Source of the DNA: JAKLKS01 sp964370855
Lineage (GTDB): Bacteria; Planctomycetota; JAJSAM01; JAKLKS01
Assembly: GCA_964370855.1 (NCBI GenBank)
Contig: CAYJMF010000033.1
Location: forward strand, 1 to 39,839
Direction: 5' to 3'
DNA length: 39,839 bases
The notes below the pieces were generated by a model that was given only the letters and a program-made list of their open reading frames with translations, had not been told where the DNA came from and made no database searches. This document shows positions 1 to 10,766 of the stretch, in pieces. Each line of letters begins with the position of its first letter. Within the stretch, counting starts at the first letter, position 1. Made by a program: the position numbers and the translations under genes.

Positions 1-37
1 CTCACCCGAAAGGGGCCCGGCTAACTTGACGGCGATG

Positions 38-130
38 TAACTAAGTAACTAACTCGGGGGCCCCCGGGCTTCCGGGTGGACGAGGGCGCCCCTTCCCCGA
101 GTTAGTTACTTAGTTAGGAACGTCCCTGCC
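38..130. repeat. Palindromic intergenic repeat, family A (divergent copy)
   Basis: A perfect 22-bp inverted repeat (38-59 and 95-116) flanks a 35-nt GC-rich spacer. The arms are AT-rich runs of TAACT/AGTTA, unusual in this genome. The right arm is followed by AGGAACGTCCC, the same outer motif that ends the palindromes at 10668 and 20260. The left side no longer carries the matching GGGACGTTCC, so this copy looks partly decayed. The rest of 1-304 shows no convincing gene. Confidence 0.7.
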
Positions 131-304
131 TCTTCGCCGTTTCCCCCTGCCTTTCTGACAGTGCCGGTTCCTCCCCCGGCGGCGGACCTGTCACTCTGAC
201 ACGGGCGGGGCCTCGCGGGCCGGACGCAACCTCATGTCCAGAAACTACTTGCGATCCGCTCCCTGGCGGCACGGACGTTGCGCAACCGGGAACATGGTAC
301 GGCA

Positions 305-712
305 ATGGTGGAGACTCCATCTCGATCGGTCCTCGTCGCCGACGACGACCCGGGCATCCGGGAGTCGCTGCGCGAGTTCCTGGACCGGGAGGGGTGGGAG
401 ACCCACCTTGCGGAGGACGGCCGGCAGGCCATCGAGATCCTCAGGGTCCGGGTCGTCCGGGTCGCCCTGGTGGACATGCGGATGCCGGCCCTCTCGGGCA
501 TCGAGACCCTCCGCGAGCTGCACCGGCTGATGTCGTGGCTCCCGGTCATCGCCATGACGGCGGATCGGGACCTCTGGGTGAGGGAGGACGTGGTCGCGGC
601 CGGGGCCTTCGATCTGCTGTGGAAGCCCCTGCGCCGCGCCGAGGTCATGGGCGCCCTGGACAGGGCGCTTCGGGCCCTGCCGCCGGAGGAATCCGGCCGG
701 GGACCCGGCTAG
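305..712 (+). CDS. Single-domain response regulator (CheY-like receiver)
   Basis: This 135-aa protein is a bare receiver domain with no output domain. The acidic triad is DDD at residues 13-15, the phospho-acceptor Asp is D57 in VDMRMP, the switch Thr is T85 and the conserved Lys is K107 in WKPLR. It should be phosphorylated by a histidine kinase and signal by protein contact, but no kinase lies nearby. The ATG at 305 is preferred; a TTG at 278 would add nine residues without homology. It lies 28 nt upstream of groES on the same strand, so co-transcription with the chaperonin operon is possible. The family assignment is firm; the partner and role are unknown. Confidence 0.85.
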   Translation: MVETPSRSVLVADDDPGIRESLREFLDREGWETHLAEDGRQAIEILRVRVVRVALVDMRMPALSGIETLRELHRLMSWLPVIAMTADRDLWVREDVVAAGAFDLLWKPLRRAEVMGALDRALRALPPEESGRGPG

Positions 713-740
713 CGGGCGAAGAGCCCGGAAGGAAGGAACG

Positions 741-1055
741 ATGGCGAAGGCGACGGCGAAGTCCGGTGCGAAGGTGAGGCCGCTCGGGGACAAGGTCCTC
801 ATCAAGCGGCTCGAGGCGCAGGAGAGGTCCAAGGGCGGGATCGTCATCCCCGACTCCGCCAAGGAGAAGCCGAAGGAGGGCCGCGTGGTCGCCCTCGGCA
901 CGGGCCGCGTCCTCGACGACGGCGGTACGGTGGCGTTCCAGGTGAAGAGCGGCGACCGCGTGCTGTTCTCCTCCTACGCCGGGACCGAGGTCAAGCTCGA
1001 GGGCGACGACTTCGTGATCATGGGCGAGGACGACATCCTCGCCGTCCTCGAGTAG
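741..1055 (+). CDS. groES: Co-chaperonin GroES (Hsp10)
   Basis: This 104-aa protein forms the heptameric cap of the GroEL folding chamber in the cytoplasm. It has the typical opening VRPLGDKVLIKRLE, the mobile-loop region SKGGIVIPDSAKEKP and the C-terminal block FVIMGEDDILAVLE. A Shine-Dalgarno GGAAGGA sits a few bases before the ATG. groEL begins 54 nt downstream, so the pair is a standard groESL operon. No CIRCE element (TTAGCACTC-N9-GAGTGCTAA) is visible upstream, so HrcA control is not supported by the sequence. The length is slightly above the usual 95-100 aa because of a short Lys/Ala-rich N-terminus. Confidence 0.97.
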   Translation: MAKATAKSGAKVRPLGDKVLIKRLEAQERSKGGIVIPDSAKEKPKEGRVVALGTGRVLDDGGTVAFQVKSGDRVLFSSYAGTEVKLEGDDFVIMGEDDILAVLE

Positions 1056-1109
1056 TCCCTTTCAACGACAGCCGCTCCACGGTCCCATCCGGAAGAAGGA
1101 GAAACGAAC

Positions 1110-2789
<1,680 letters not shown>

Positions 2790-2895
2790 CCTCCCGCCGA
2801 CGACGGAACCGTTTCACCGGGGCGGGGCCCCAAGGGCGCGCCCCGGTCGGGACCCGGGCGGCCCCCCCCCGCCGGGGGCGCCCGGAGGCCACCGA

Positions 2896-2991
<96 letters not shown>

Positions 2992-3002
2992 TTCGATCCC
3001 GG

Positions 3003-4088
3003 TCAGGCCCGCCGCCGCCGGTTCCGCAGGAAGTCCACGAAGACGGCGCCGCCGAGGTCGTCGGGGGAGGCGAAGTAGGCCTGGCCCTTGTTGGCGCGGG
3101 TCATCTCCGAGACGAACTCCCGGAGCACCGGGTCCTCGGCGATCATGAAGGTGGTGATGGGGATGCGCTCCCGCCGGCAGAGCACCGCCTCGTGGATGGT
3201 GCGGGAGGTGATGTGGGGGTCGAGGCCGAAGGGGTTCCTGTAGATCATCCCGTTCTCGGTCAGGGCCGAGGGCTTGCCGTCGGTGACCATGACGATGCGC
3301 CGGTTGGGGTGGCGCCGCCGCCGGAGGATGGTGCGCGCCATGCGGAGCCCGTCCCGGGTGTTGGTGTGGAAGGGCCCGGCGTTCACGTAGGGGAGGTCCG
3401 TCACCTTCACGGGCTTCGCCTCGTCCCCGAACAGCACGCAGTCGAGGGAGTCCTTCGGGTAGCGGGTCTCGATGAGCTCCGCCAGCGCCATGGCGACCTT
3501 CTTGGCGGGGGTGATCCGGTCCTCGCCGTAAAGTATCATACTATGAGACACATCGAGGAGGAGCACCGTCGCGCAGGAGGCGGCGTGCTCCGTCTCGAAG
3601 ACCCGGAAGTCCGCCGGCGCGATGCCGAGGTCCTCGATGCCGCCCCGCGCCAGGGCCTCCCGGAGCGTCCCCGCCCCGTCGATGGAGGAGGGGGGATCCC
3701 CGAACCGCATGGGGCGCGTCTCCGAGAGCCGCTCCCCGCCCTCGCCCGTCGCGCGGGTCCGGTGGTCGCCCAGGGGGCCGCCGCGGAGGTTGCGGAACAT
3801 GAGGTCGAAGGCGCCGCGGCGGAGGGCGCGGAGCCCCCGCGGGGTCAGGTTGCGGCGGTCCCGGTCCACCCGGAGGACGCCGGACTTCTCCAGGGTCTCG
3901 GCGAACTTCGAGACGTCCACGTCCTTCGGCAGGTAGCCGCGCCGCTGCAGCTCCTTCATCCAGCGGAGCGCCTCCTCGACGTTCCCCCCGGTCCGGAGGA
4001 CGAGCTCGTCGAAGACCTCCCGCAGGCCCTTGAGGGCGCGGAGGAGGGCGAGGAGTTCGTGGTCCAGCCGGGAGTACCGGAACCGCAC
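3003..4088 (-). CDS. von Willebrand factor A (VWA) domain protein, BatA/ChlD-like
   Basis: This 361-aa protein pairs with the AAA ATPase encoded 7 nt upstream, as in MoxR-VWA and Mg-chelatase I/D-type chaperone systems. Residues 1-165 are helical and charged; residues 170-350 form the VWA domain. The metal-ion-dependent adhesion site is DVSHS (179-183), followed by a Thr in NTRDGL and the VTDGKPS block. It starts at GTG 4088, the first good start after the ATPase stop. Codons 178-187 around the MIDAS are strikingly AT-ending (see findings). The target of the pair is unknown. It ends in TGA, close to the assembly gap. Confidence 0.85.
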   Translation of the reverse strand: MRFRYSRLDHELLALLRALKGLREVFDELVLRTGGNVEEALRWMKELQRRGYLPKDVDVSKFAETLEKSGVLRVDRDRRNLTPRGLRALRRGAFDLMFRNLRGGPLGDHRTRATGEGGERLSETRPMRFGDPPSSIDGAGTLREALARGGIEDLGIAPADFRVFETEHAASCATVLLLDVSHSMILYGEDRITPAKKVAMALAELIETRYPKDSLDCVLFGDEAKPVKVTDLPYVNAGPFHTNTRDGLRMARTILRRRRHPNRRIVMVTDGKPSALTENGMIYRNPFGLDPHITSRTIHEAVLCRRERIPITTFMIAEDPVLREFVSEMTRANKGQAYFASPDDLGGAVFVDFLRNRRRRA

Positions 4089-4095
4089 CGGGCGC

Positions 4096-5622
4096 CTAGT
4101 CCCCCTCCATCCCCGCCAGCATCTCCTTCAGCATGTCCTTGAAGGAGACCCTCCCGTCGAGGTCGTCGCGGGCGATGACGGAGTGCTGGTGGAGGCCCTC
4201 GAGGACGAGCTCCATGAGGAGGCTCTCCTCGGCGGCGTCCCGGGGTGCGCCGTGCTCGCGGACGAGGTCGAGAAGGCCGTCCACGGACTCGAGGGAGGCG
4301 CGGTGGGCCGCCTCCGAGGTCCCGTCCTCGACGTCCAGGGTGTTGCCCGCGGCGAACCAGCGGACCACGGAGCGGTAGCGCGCGTCGTCGGGCTCCGCCG
4401 GCGGCTCCTTGCCGGGCCGCCCGCGGCCCCTCCCCTTCCCGTGGACGGGGGGGAAGCGGGATTCGAAGATCCGCCGCACCGCGGCCCCGAGCACCCGGCG
4501 CGCCACGGCCTCGGTCCCCTGCTGCTCCCCCTCGTAGACGAGCTCGAGCTTGCCCACGAGCGCCGGCACCGCCGCCCAGAGGTCGGCGACGCGGGCGTGC
4601 ACCCGCGCGTCCCCCGAGGCGAGGCCGCGCCGCTCGGCGTTGCTCACCACGCACTCGAGCGCGGAGATGGCCGCCCGCTGGCTGACGCCGCTGGCGGGGT
4701 CCACGAACTCGCTGCGGCGGGCCTCGAAGACCGCCTCCTCGACGGCCGACTCGATGAGTTCCGGGAGCACCACCTCGACGGGGCCGCCGCGGCGGCTCCA
4801 GGCCTCCTGGCGGGTGATCTCCAGGGCCTCGGCGGCGGTGCGGGGGTAGTGGGTCATGACCTGGGAGTCGATGCGGTCCTTCAGCGGCGTGATGATGGAG
4901 CCGCGGTTGGTGTAGTCCTCGGGGTTGGCGGAGAAGACGACGAGGAGGTCCAGCGGCAGGCGCACCGGGAAGCCGCGGATCTGGAGGTCCCGCTCCTCGA
5001 GGATGTCGAGGAAGGCGACCTGGATGCGGGCCGGGAGGTCGGGGAGCTCGTTCACGGCGAAGATGCCGCGGTTCGTGCGGGGGACGATGCCGTAGGTGAT
5101 GGACTCCTCGTCGGCCATGGTGCGGCGCTCCACGGCGGCCTTCACCGGGTCCACGTCGCCGACGAGGTCGGCCACGGTGACGTCGGGGGTGGCGAGCTTC
5201 TCCCGGTAGCGCTCCCCGGGGGAGAGCCAGGCGACGGGGAGGTCGTCCCCCCGCTCGGCCAGCAGGCGGCGGCAGCGGCGGCAGGCCGGGGCGAGGGGGT
5301 CGTCGCGGATCTCGCAGCCGTCCACGGCGGGGAGCCATGGGTCGAGAAGGCCCGACAGGGAGCGGAGGATCCGCGACTTCGCCTGGCCGCGGAGACCGAG
5401 GAGGATGAAGTCGTGGCGGGCGAGCAGCGCGTTCTCCACGGCGGGCACCACGGTGCGCTCGAAGCCCACGATGCCGGGGAACAGCGGGGCGCCGGCCCGC
5501 TTGCGGGCGATGAGGTTCGCCCGCATCTCGTCCTTCACGGTGCGGGACCTCCACCCCGAAGCCCGGAGCGCGCCGAGGGTGCGGGGGAGGGACCCGGGAT
5601 CCGTCGCGGCGGAGGGGATCAT
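4096..5622 (-). CDS. MoxR/Mg-chelatase-type AAA+ ATPase
   Basis: This 508-aa ATPase probably remodels a client together with the VWA protein encoded just downstream. The Walker A motif is GLRGQAKS (76-83); the Walker B-like region is IFAVNELPDL, followed by sensor 1 in LLVVFSANPEDYTNRG, an arrangement typical of the ChlI/MoxR clade. A Cys cluster (C-x10-C-x2-C, about residues 102-116) after the Walker A could bind zinc; this is inference. The ATG at 5622 gives the longest plausible protein, though its Shine-Dalgarno is poor. The gene is divergent from the thioesterase at 5691, with 68 nt between them, so promoters may overlap. Confidence 0.85.
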   Translation of the reverse strand: MIPSAATDPGSLPRTLGALRASGWRSRTVKDEMRANLIARKRAGAPLFPGIVGFERTVVPAVENALLARHDFILLGLRGQAKSRILRSLSGLLDPWLPAVDGCEIRDDPLAPACRRCRRLLAERGDDLPVAWLSPGERYREKLATPDVTVADLVGDVDPVKAAVERRTMADEESITYGIVPRTNRGIFAVNELPDLPARIQVAFLDILEERDLQIRGFPVRLPLDLLVVFSANPEDYTNRGSIITPLKDRIDSQVMTHYPRTAAEALEITRQEAWSRRGGPVEVVLPELIESAVEEAVFEARRSEFVDPASGVSQRAAISALECVVSNAERRGLASGDARVHARVADLWAAVPALVGKLELVYEGEQQGTEAVARRVLGAAVRRIFESRFPPVHGKGRGRGRPGKEPPAEPDDARYRSVVRWFAAGNTLDVEDGTSEAAHRASLESVDGLLDLVREHGAPRDAAEESLLMELVLEGLHQHSVIARDDLDGRVSFKDMLKEMLAGMEGD

Positions 5623-5690
5623 GGGGGGGAGCCTACGGCGGGACTCCCGGAATCGCGATCAAAGGGCGCCGCCCGCCGTACCATCCCGGA

Positions 5691-6179
5691 ATGGAACCCG
5701 CCGCCTTCCAGGACTTCTATCCCGACGACGCCGGGCGCTGCTACGGGTGCGGCCGGTTGAACGAGCAGGGCCACCGCATCCGCACCGTCTGGGACGGGGA
5801 GGAGACCCTCACCCGGTTCACCCCGAAGCCCTTCCACACCGCCGTCCCGGGCGTGGTCTACGGGGGGCTGCTCGCCTCCCTCGTGGACTGCCACGGGACC
5901 GGCTCCGCCGCCGGCGCGGGGTACCGCGCCGAGGGGCGGGAGCCGGGCACGGAGCCGGCGCTGCGCTACGTCACCGCCTCCCTCAGGGTGGAGTACCTGA
6001 AGCCCACGCCGCTCGGGCCGGAACTCGAGATCCGCGGGCGCATCGTCGAGGTGAAGGACCGCGGCGAGGAGCGGGCGCGGAAGGTCGTCGTCGAGGTCCG
6101 CGTCCTCTGCGCCGGCGTCGAGACGGTGCGGGGCGAGGTCGTCGCCGTGAAGATGCCCGCGGGGATGGGGAAGGGCTAG
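5691..6179 (+). CDS. PaaI-like hotdog-fold thioesterase
   Basis: This 162-aa protein probably hydrolyses an acyl-CoA or related thioester. The N-terminal CYGCG followed by the HxI region, VVYGGLLASLVDCHGTG (hotdog helix with the acidic residue) and the strand TASLRVEYLKPTPLG are typical of the PaaI/THEM4-like 4HBT group. The substrate cannot be inferred. The TAG stop is shared as a CTAG palindrome with the stop of the convergent barrel gene (6176-6179), so the two reading frames overlap by 4 nt. It is divergent from the MoxR-type gene. Confidence 0.82.
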   Translation: MEPAAFQDFYPDDAGRCYGCGRLNEQGHRIRTVWDGEETLTRFTPKPFHTAVPGVVYGGLLASLVDCHGTGSAAGAGYRAEGREPGTEPALRYVTASLRVEYLKPTPLGPELEIRGRIVEVKDRGEERARKVVVEVRVLCAGVETVRGEVVAVKMPAGMGKG

Positions 6180-7249
6180 AAGTCCACCGAGATGCTGGCG
6201 ATGAGGGACCAGTCGGCGAAGGTGGCGTCGCCGGGATCCCCCTGGGCGTTGTTCAGCCGGTTCTTCATGAAGTTCCAGGGCATCGAGACCGAGGCGGACC
6301 AGCCGTCCCCGCTCCAGGAGAGCCCCGGCGCCAGGGCGACCACGTAGCCCGGCCGCCGGAAGCCGTCGTTGCCCCCGATGCGGTCCCGCGGCGGGACCCC
6401 CTCCCAGCGGAGCGCGAGGCTCGCGTTGAGCCGGTCGGTGACGCCGATGGAGGCCCCTCCCACGAGGAGGAACTGGTCGGGCACGGAGTTGTACTTGAGG
6501 TACTCCTTCCCGGGGATGGCGCCGACGAGGCCCGTGGCGACGGACTCGGTGCGGTTCTGCTCCCGCGGGTTGAGGAGATAGGTCCCGGAGGCGAAGAGCC
6601 GCACCGGGCCGACGTCCTGGAAGGCGGCGACGTCGATCACCCCGCCCCAGCCGCCGTCGCCGGGCTGGATGGAGACGTCCGCGGGCCTGTTCTGGACGTC
6701 GCTCCCGTTGATGTCCGGGTAGCGGGACTTCACGTTCTCCCGGCCCGTGGGGATCTTGAGTCCGAAGCCGACCTCCACGTTCCCGCGGGGCCGCTCCGAG
6801 GGCCTGAAGACCCAGAACCGGGGGCCGAGGACGATGTCGCCGAGGCCCGACGCCTCCTGCTTCTCCCGGGGCCCGGCGGGGGGGCCGAGGGGGGTCGGGA
6901 GGGACCAGGACCCGGAGGTGAAGGGGACGCTGACCGAGGCGCTCCACCGCTCCGAGATCCCCGCCGTCACCCGGAGGTCGAAGAGGTGCTGCACGTTCTC
7001 GACGTTGTTCCGGTTCCGCTCCCGGTCGATCTCGTGGTCCGTGCCCTGGTAGTGGGTGTGGGCGTCGGCGAAGCGGTACGTGAAGGAGAACCGGCCTTCG
7101 CCGGCATCGAGGTAGGGGTCCTTTCCGGCGCCCTGACCGGGGCCGCACTGCCGCGTGGTGACTCAGCCCTCGGCGGCGGCGGGCCGCGCCGCGGCGAGGA
7201 GGGTCGCGGCGGCGAGAAGGGCGGCGAGCGTCCTCTGGACTCCGTGCAC
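6176..7249 (-). CDS. Outer-membrane beta-barrel (transporter-like) protein with in-frame TGA; candidate selenoprotein
   Basis: Read through one TGA at 7163-7165 (codon 29), this frame gives 357 residues. GTG 7249 follows GAGGAGGAT and opens a signal peptide (HGVQRTLAALLAAATLLAAA, then cleavage near AAAEG). The TGA comes next, then VTTRQCGPGQGAG, then a long run of amphipathic strands ending in WSLIASISVDF, as expected of an outer-membrane barrel. Without readthrough the best start would be GTG 6994, losing both the signal peptide and the first strands. A hairpin with GGUC in its loop lies 23 nt after the TGA (see the separate entry). The alternatives are a TGC-to-TGA or TGG-to-TGA mutation, or a base error. 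The stop overlaps that of the thioesterase gene through CTAG. The transported substrate is unknown. Confidence 0.62.
7127..7165 (-). promoter_or_regulatory. Putative bSECIS element after in-frame TGA of the barrel gene
   Basis: The UGA (7165-7163) is followed after 23 nt by a six-base apical loop CGGUCA (7139-7134) closed by GGCCC on the 5' side and GGGC-(G bulge)-CC on the 3' side (7144-7127). Bacterial SECIS elements sit inside the coding region directly after UGA, 16-37 nt from the loop, and present a GU, often as GGUC, to SelB; the E. coli fdhF element does this. The layout is seen in the sequence; the function is inferred. Confidence 0.45.
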
Positions 7250-7360
7250 GGATCCTCCTCGCCCGGGAACGGGGGGGCGCGCAGGGAAGGACGCGCCGCC
7301 GGCCCCGGTGCAACGCCGATGCGCCGCCGCGGCCCCCGTCCCCCGGGCCCCGGAATCGAA

Positions 7361-7390
7361 GGGGCCCCCGGACCTCAGCCCGGGGGCCCC
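7361..7390 (-). terminator. GC-rich stem-loop after the DUF1579 gene
   Basis: An 11-bp perfect stem (GGGGCCCCCGG against its complement) sits about 20 nt beyond the stop of the minus-strand lipoprotein gene. There is no U tract, so if it terminates transcription it does so as a strong-stem type. The 7250-7360 stretch between it and the barrel gene shows nothing else recognisable. Confidence 0.5.
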
Positions 7391-7411
7391 GAGGGAGCCG
7401 TGCCGCGCGGG

Positions 7412-8026
7412 CTACTTCTTCCGCGTGAAGGTCAGCTCCATCATCTTGAACTCGCCGCCGTACTTCTCGCCGCTGCAGAACATCTCCATGACCATGGTGT
7501 CGTTGGTCCGGACGAACATCTCGCGCACCGGCGTCGTTCCGCCCATGGGATCGACCATCGTGCCGCGGAGCTCGAGCCTGTTCTTGTCGAGGGCCTTCCC
7601 GCGCATCACCGAGAGGCCGGTGCTCATGCTGTCGATCCAGGTGGAGATGTACTCCCTCGAGGCGTTGTCGAAGGCCACCGTCCCGATGCCCTCGAAGGGG
7701 GAGCCCATGAAGTCCCCGCGGAAGTCCATCCTCTGGTAGCGCCCGCCGAAGAGCATGGAAATCGTCGCCTCGCCGGTGTTCTCGACGGGGTCCGCGCCGG
7801 GGTACATCCACATCTTGCCCGCGGCGGTCCACTCGCCGGCCTCGGCGGCCATGCGCTGGTGCTCCTCGCCCGGGGTCATGTACTTCATCCAGGCGGCCAT
7901 CTCCGCCGCCTGCTCCGCCTCCGTGGGGGGCGGGGGGGGAGCCTTCTCCTTCGGTGCGGCCTTCGTGCCGGCGCAGCCGGCGACGGCCAGTCCGAGAGCC
8001 AGGAACGCGCCGAGCCCGAGCTTCAT
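7412..8026 (-). CDS. DUF1579 family lipoprotein
   Basis: This 204-aa exported protein has a signal peptide with a lipobox LAVAGC (lipidated Cys at residue 18), a Pro-rich linker (KAPPPPPTEAE) and a C-terminal DUF1579-like domain. That domain has the pattern of repeated strands around YRMDF-like, GIGTVAFDN and MVDPMGG blocks that typifies this family of unknown function, common in planctomycetes. A likely Shine-Dalgarno AAGGAGGA precedes ATG 8026. The gene is flanked by its own downstream stem-loop and, upstream, by tRNA-Arg on the same strand. No enzymatic residue can be pointed to. Confidence 0.8.
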   Translation of the reverse strand: MKLGLGAFLALGLAVAGCAGTKAAPKEKAPPPPPTEAEQAAEMAAWMKYMTPGEEHQRMAAEAGEWTAAGKMWMYPGADPVENTGEATISMLFGGRYQRMDFRGDFMGSPFEGIGTVAFDNASREYISTWIDSMSTGLSVMRGKALDKNRLELRGTMVDPMGGTTPVREMFVRTNDTMVMEMFCSGEKYGGEFKMMELTFTRKK

Positions 8027-8198
8027 GGGGAGTCCTCCTTGTGTTCGCCGCGGCGGTGCCGCGGACCTTCCTTGCCCGAGCCGGAGAGTCTACCCCGGAA
8101 CGGCGGCCCGTCCAGCCCGTTGGCGGGGGAAAGGAGGAGCCCCGGCTCCCCCCTGAATCCGACGGGCCCGCGCTCGCGCACGGGCCCGTTCCGTTTCC

Positions 8199-8273
8199 TG
8201 GTACCCCCGTCAGGACTCGAACCTGAACACCCGGCTTCGGAGGCCGGTACTCTATCCATTGAGCTACGGGGGC
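8199..8273 (-). tRNA. tRNA-Arg (anticodon CCG)
   Basis: A 75-nt cloverleaf with an encoded CCA is visible. The acceptor stem is GCCCCCG against CGGGGGT with a G-U first pair; the anticodon arm is CCGGC-CTCCGAA-GCCGG, with CCG at positions 34-36, reading CGG codons; the T arm contains GGTTCGAGTCC. The tRNA reads CGG, a codon expected to be frequent at this GC content. A 9-bp GC hairpin lies just beyond its 3' end (about 8161-8188). Confidence 0.95.
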
Positions 8274-8441
8274 GATGCGGCGAGGGGCCATCCTAGACCG
8301 GCGCCCGCCCCCGGGCAAGGGATCGAGGCGGTCACAAGGGGGCGCCGTGACGTCCGCCGGAACCGCTCTTCGAGTCCTTGGGAGGGGGCGCGGAGCCGGG
8401 AGTACGATGACCCTGATTCCACCCCGGCAACGGAGGCATCC

Positions 8442-9776
<1,335 letters not shown>

Positions 9777-9806
9777 CCGTCTCCCGGAACCGTCACAGGC
9801 GGCGGA

Positions 9807-9830
9807 GGGTCGGGGCGACCGCCCCGACCC
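9807..9830 (+). terminator. Stem-loop after glutamate dehydrogenase
   Basis: A perfect 10-bp stem (GGGTCGGGGC and its complement) with a GACC tetraloop begins 30 nt after the stop codon. There is no T run, so it is a likely but not proven terminator. Confidence 0.5.
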
Positions 9831-9882
9831 CCGCATGGGGTAGATTCCGGCCGTGGGGGCGCGAGCCCCTCCCGGAGGCCCC

Positions 9883-10662
9883 ATGCTCGAAGTGAAGGAA
9901 GTCAAGCTCGCCAACCTCGCGGACTGCGCGAAGCTCTGCGTGGGGAAGAACCTCCCTCCCGGTCTCGACGCCTTCGGCGCCGTGGACATGCAGCGGGGGA
10001 AGCTCTCCTGGTTCCGCCAGCACCGTGGGGCCGGGGCCGGGGCGCGGGCCGCCTACCGGGACGGGGCCCTCGTCGGCAGCCTGGAGTGGTACCCCCTCGA
10101 GCTGTCCCCGACCCCCGTGGCGGGCAAGGACCTCTTCGTCGTCAACTGCGTCCGCCTGACGGAGCACGACAAGCGGCCCGAGGTCCTCGGCGCCCTGGTG
10201 GACTCCGCCGGGGAGGCCTGGTCGAAGCGGGCCGGGGTGGCCGTCATCGGCCGCCACAGGTCCTGGGAGGAGTTCGGGTTCGAGTCCATCGAGCGGCGCC
10301 GCGCCCCGGAGAGGGACGGGGGGGTGCAGGTGCTGTTCCTGAGGAAGTTCCGCCCCGACGCCGAGGTCCGCTTCCTCGACCCGGTGCGGGAGCTGGCGCC
10401 GGAGCCGGGGCGCCTCCGCGTGGAGATCTTCCTCTCGGACCGGTGCCCCTGGAACGGGTACGTCTACGAGCTCGTCCGGAAGGCCTGCGCCAACTACGGG
10501 AAGCCGATCCAGATCCTCGAGCACGACTGCTCGACGAGGGCCGGCGTGGAGAAGTACGGCGTCGGCGCCGGCGTGGCCGTGAACGGGATCTTCCAGCCCC
10601 TCCTCAGGCCCCACTTCCTCCCCACGGAGCGCGAGATCCACAAGATCCTCGACCTGGCGTGA
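9883..10662 (+). CDS. GNAT-fold acyltransferase with C-terminal YoaP-like domain
   Basis: This 259-aa protein starts at ATG 9883 behind GGAGG at 6-nt spacing. Residues 1-150 resemble a GNAT domain, with LVGSLEWYPLEL and VVNCVRLTEHDKR as the central strands. Residues 170-259 match the YoaP-like domain, with FLSDRCPWNGYVYELVRKAC, then VGAGVAVNGIFQPLLRPHF and a final helix. The Cys and aromatic pattern near DRCPW is similar to a thioredoxin-like fold; this is inference. The acceptor substrate is unknown. It stands alone between the dehydrogenase and the convergent M16 gene, and the 97-bp palindrome starts 5 nt after its stop. Confidence 0.75.
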   Translation: MLEVKEVKLANLADCAKLCVGKNLPPGLDAFGAVDMQRGKLSWFRQHRGAGAGARAAYRDGALVGSLEWYPLELSPTPVAGKDLFVVNCVRLTEHDKRPEVLGALVDSAGEAWSKRAGVAVIGRHRSWEEFGFESIERRRAPERDGGVQVLFLRKFRPDAEVRFLDPVRELAPEPGRLRVEIFLSDRCPWNGYVYELVRKACANYGKPIQILEHDCSTRAGVEKYGVGAGVAVNGIFQPLLRPHFLPTEREIHKILDLA

Positions 10663-10667
10663 AAGGC

Positions 10668-10764
10668 GGGGACGTTCCTCACTTCTTCACTTTTCCGCGG
10701 GCGACCCCTTCGCCATGACGCCAACGGTCTCCCGCGGAAAAGTGAAGAAGTGAGGAACGTCCCC
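10668..10764. repeat. Palindromic intergenic repeat, family A
   Basis: Perfect 34-bp arms (10668-10701 and 10731-10764) flank a 29-nt spacer. The arms begin GGGGACGTTCCTCACTTC and end GTGAGGAACGTCCCC. It fills the space between two convergent stop codons (10662 and 10767). A second copy with near-identical arms is at 20260. It has REP/MITE-like architecture, and no transposase of its own is present here. Confidence 0.9.
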
Positions 10765-10766
10765 TG

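Noticed and set aside
713..740. CIRCE/HrcA operator upstream of groESL
   Set aside because: No TTAGCACTC-N9-GAGTGCTAA or close variant is seen between 1 and 740.
7166..7249. Stand-alone 28-residue leader peptide upstream of the barrel gene
   Set aside because: The piece is a signal peptide in frame with the barrel body, and the body lacks any export signal without it, so one gene is simpler.
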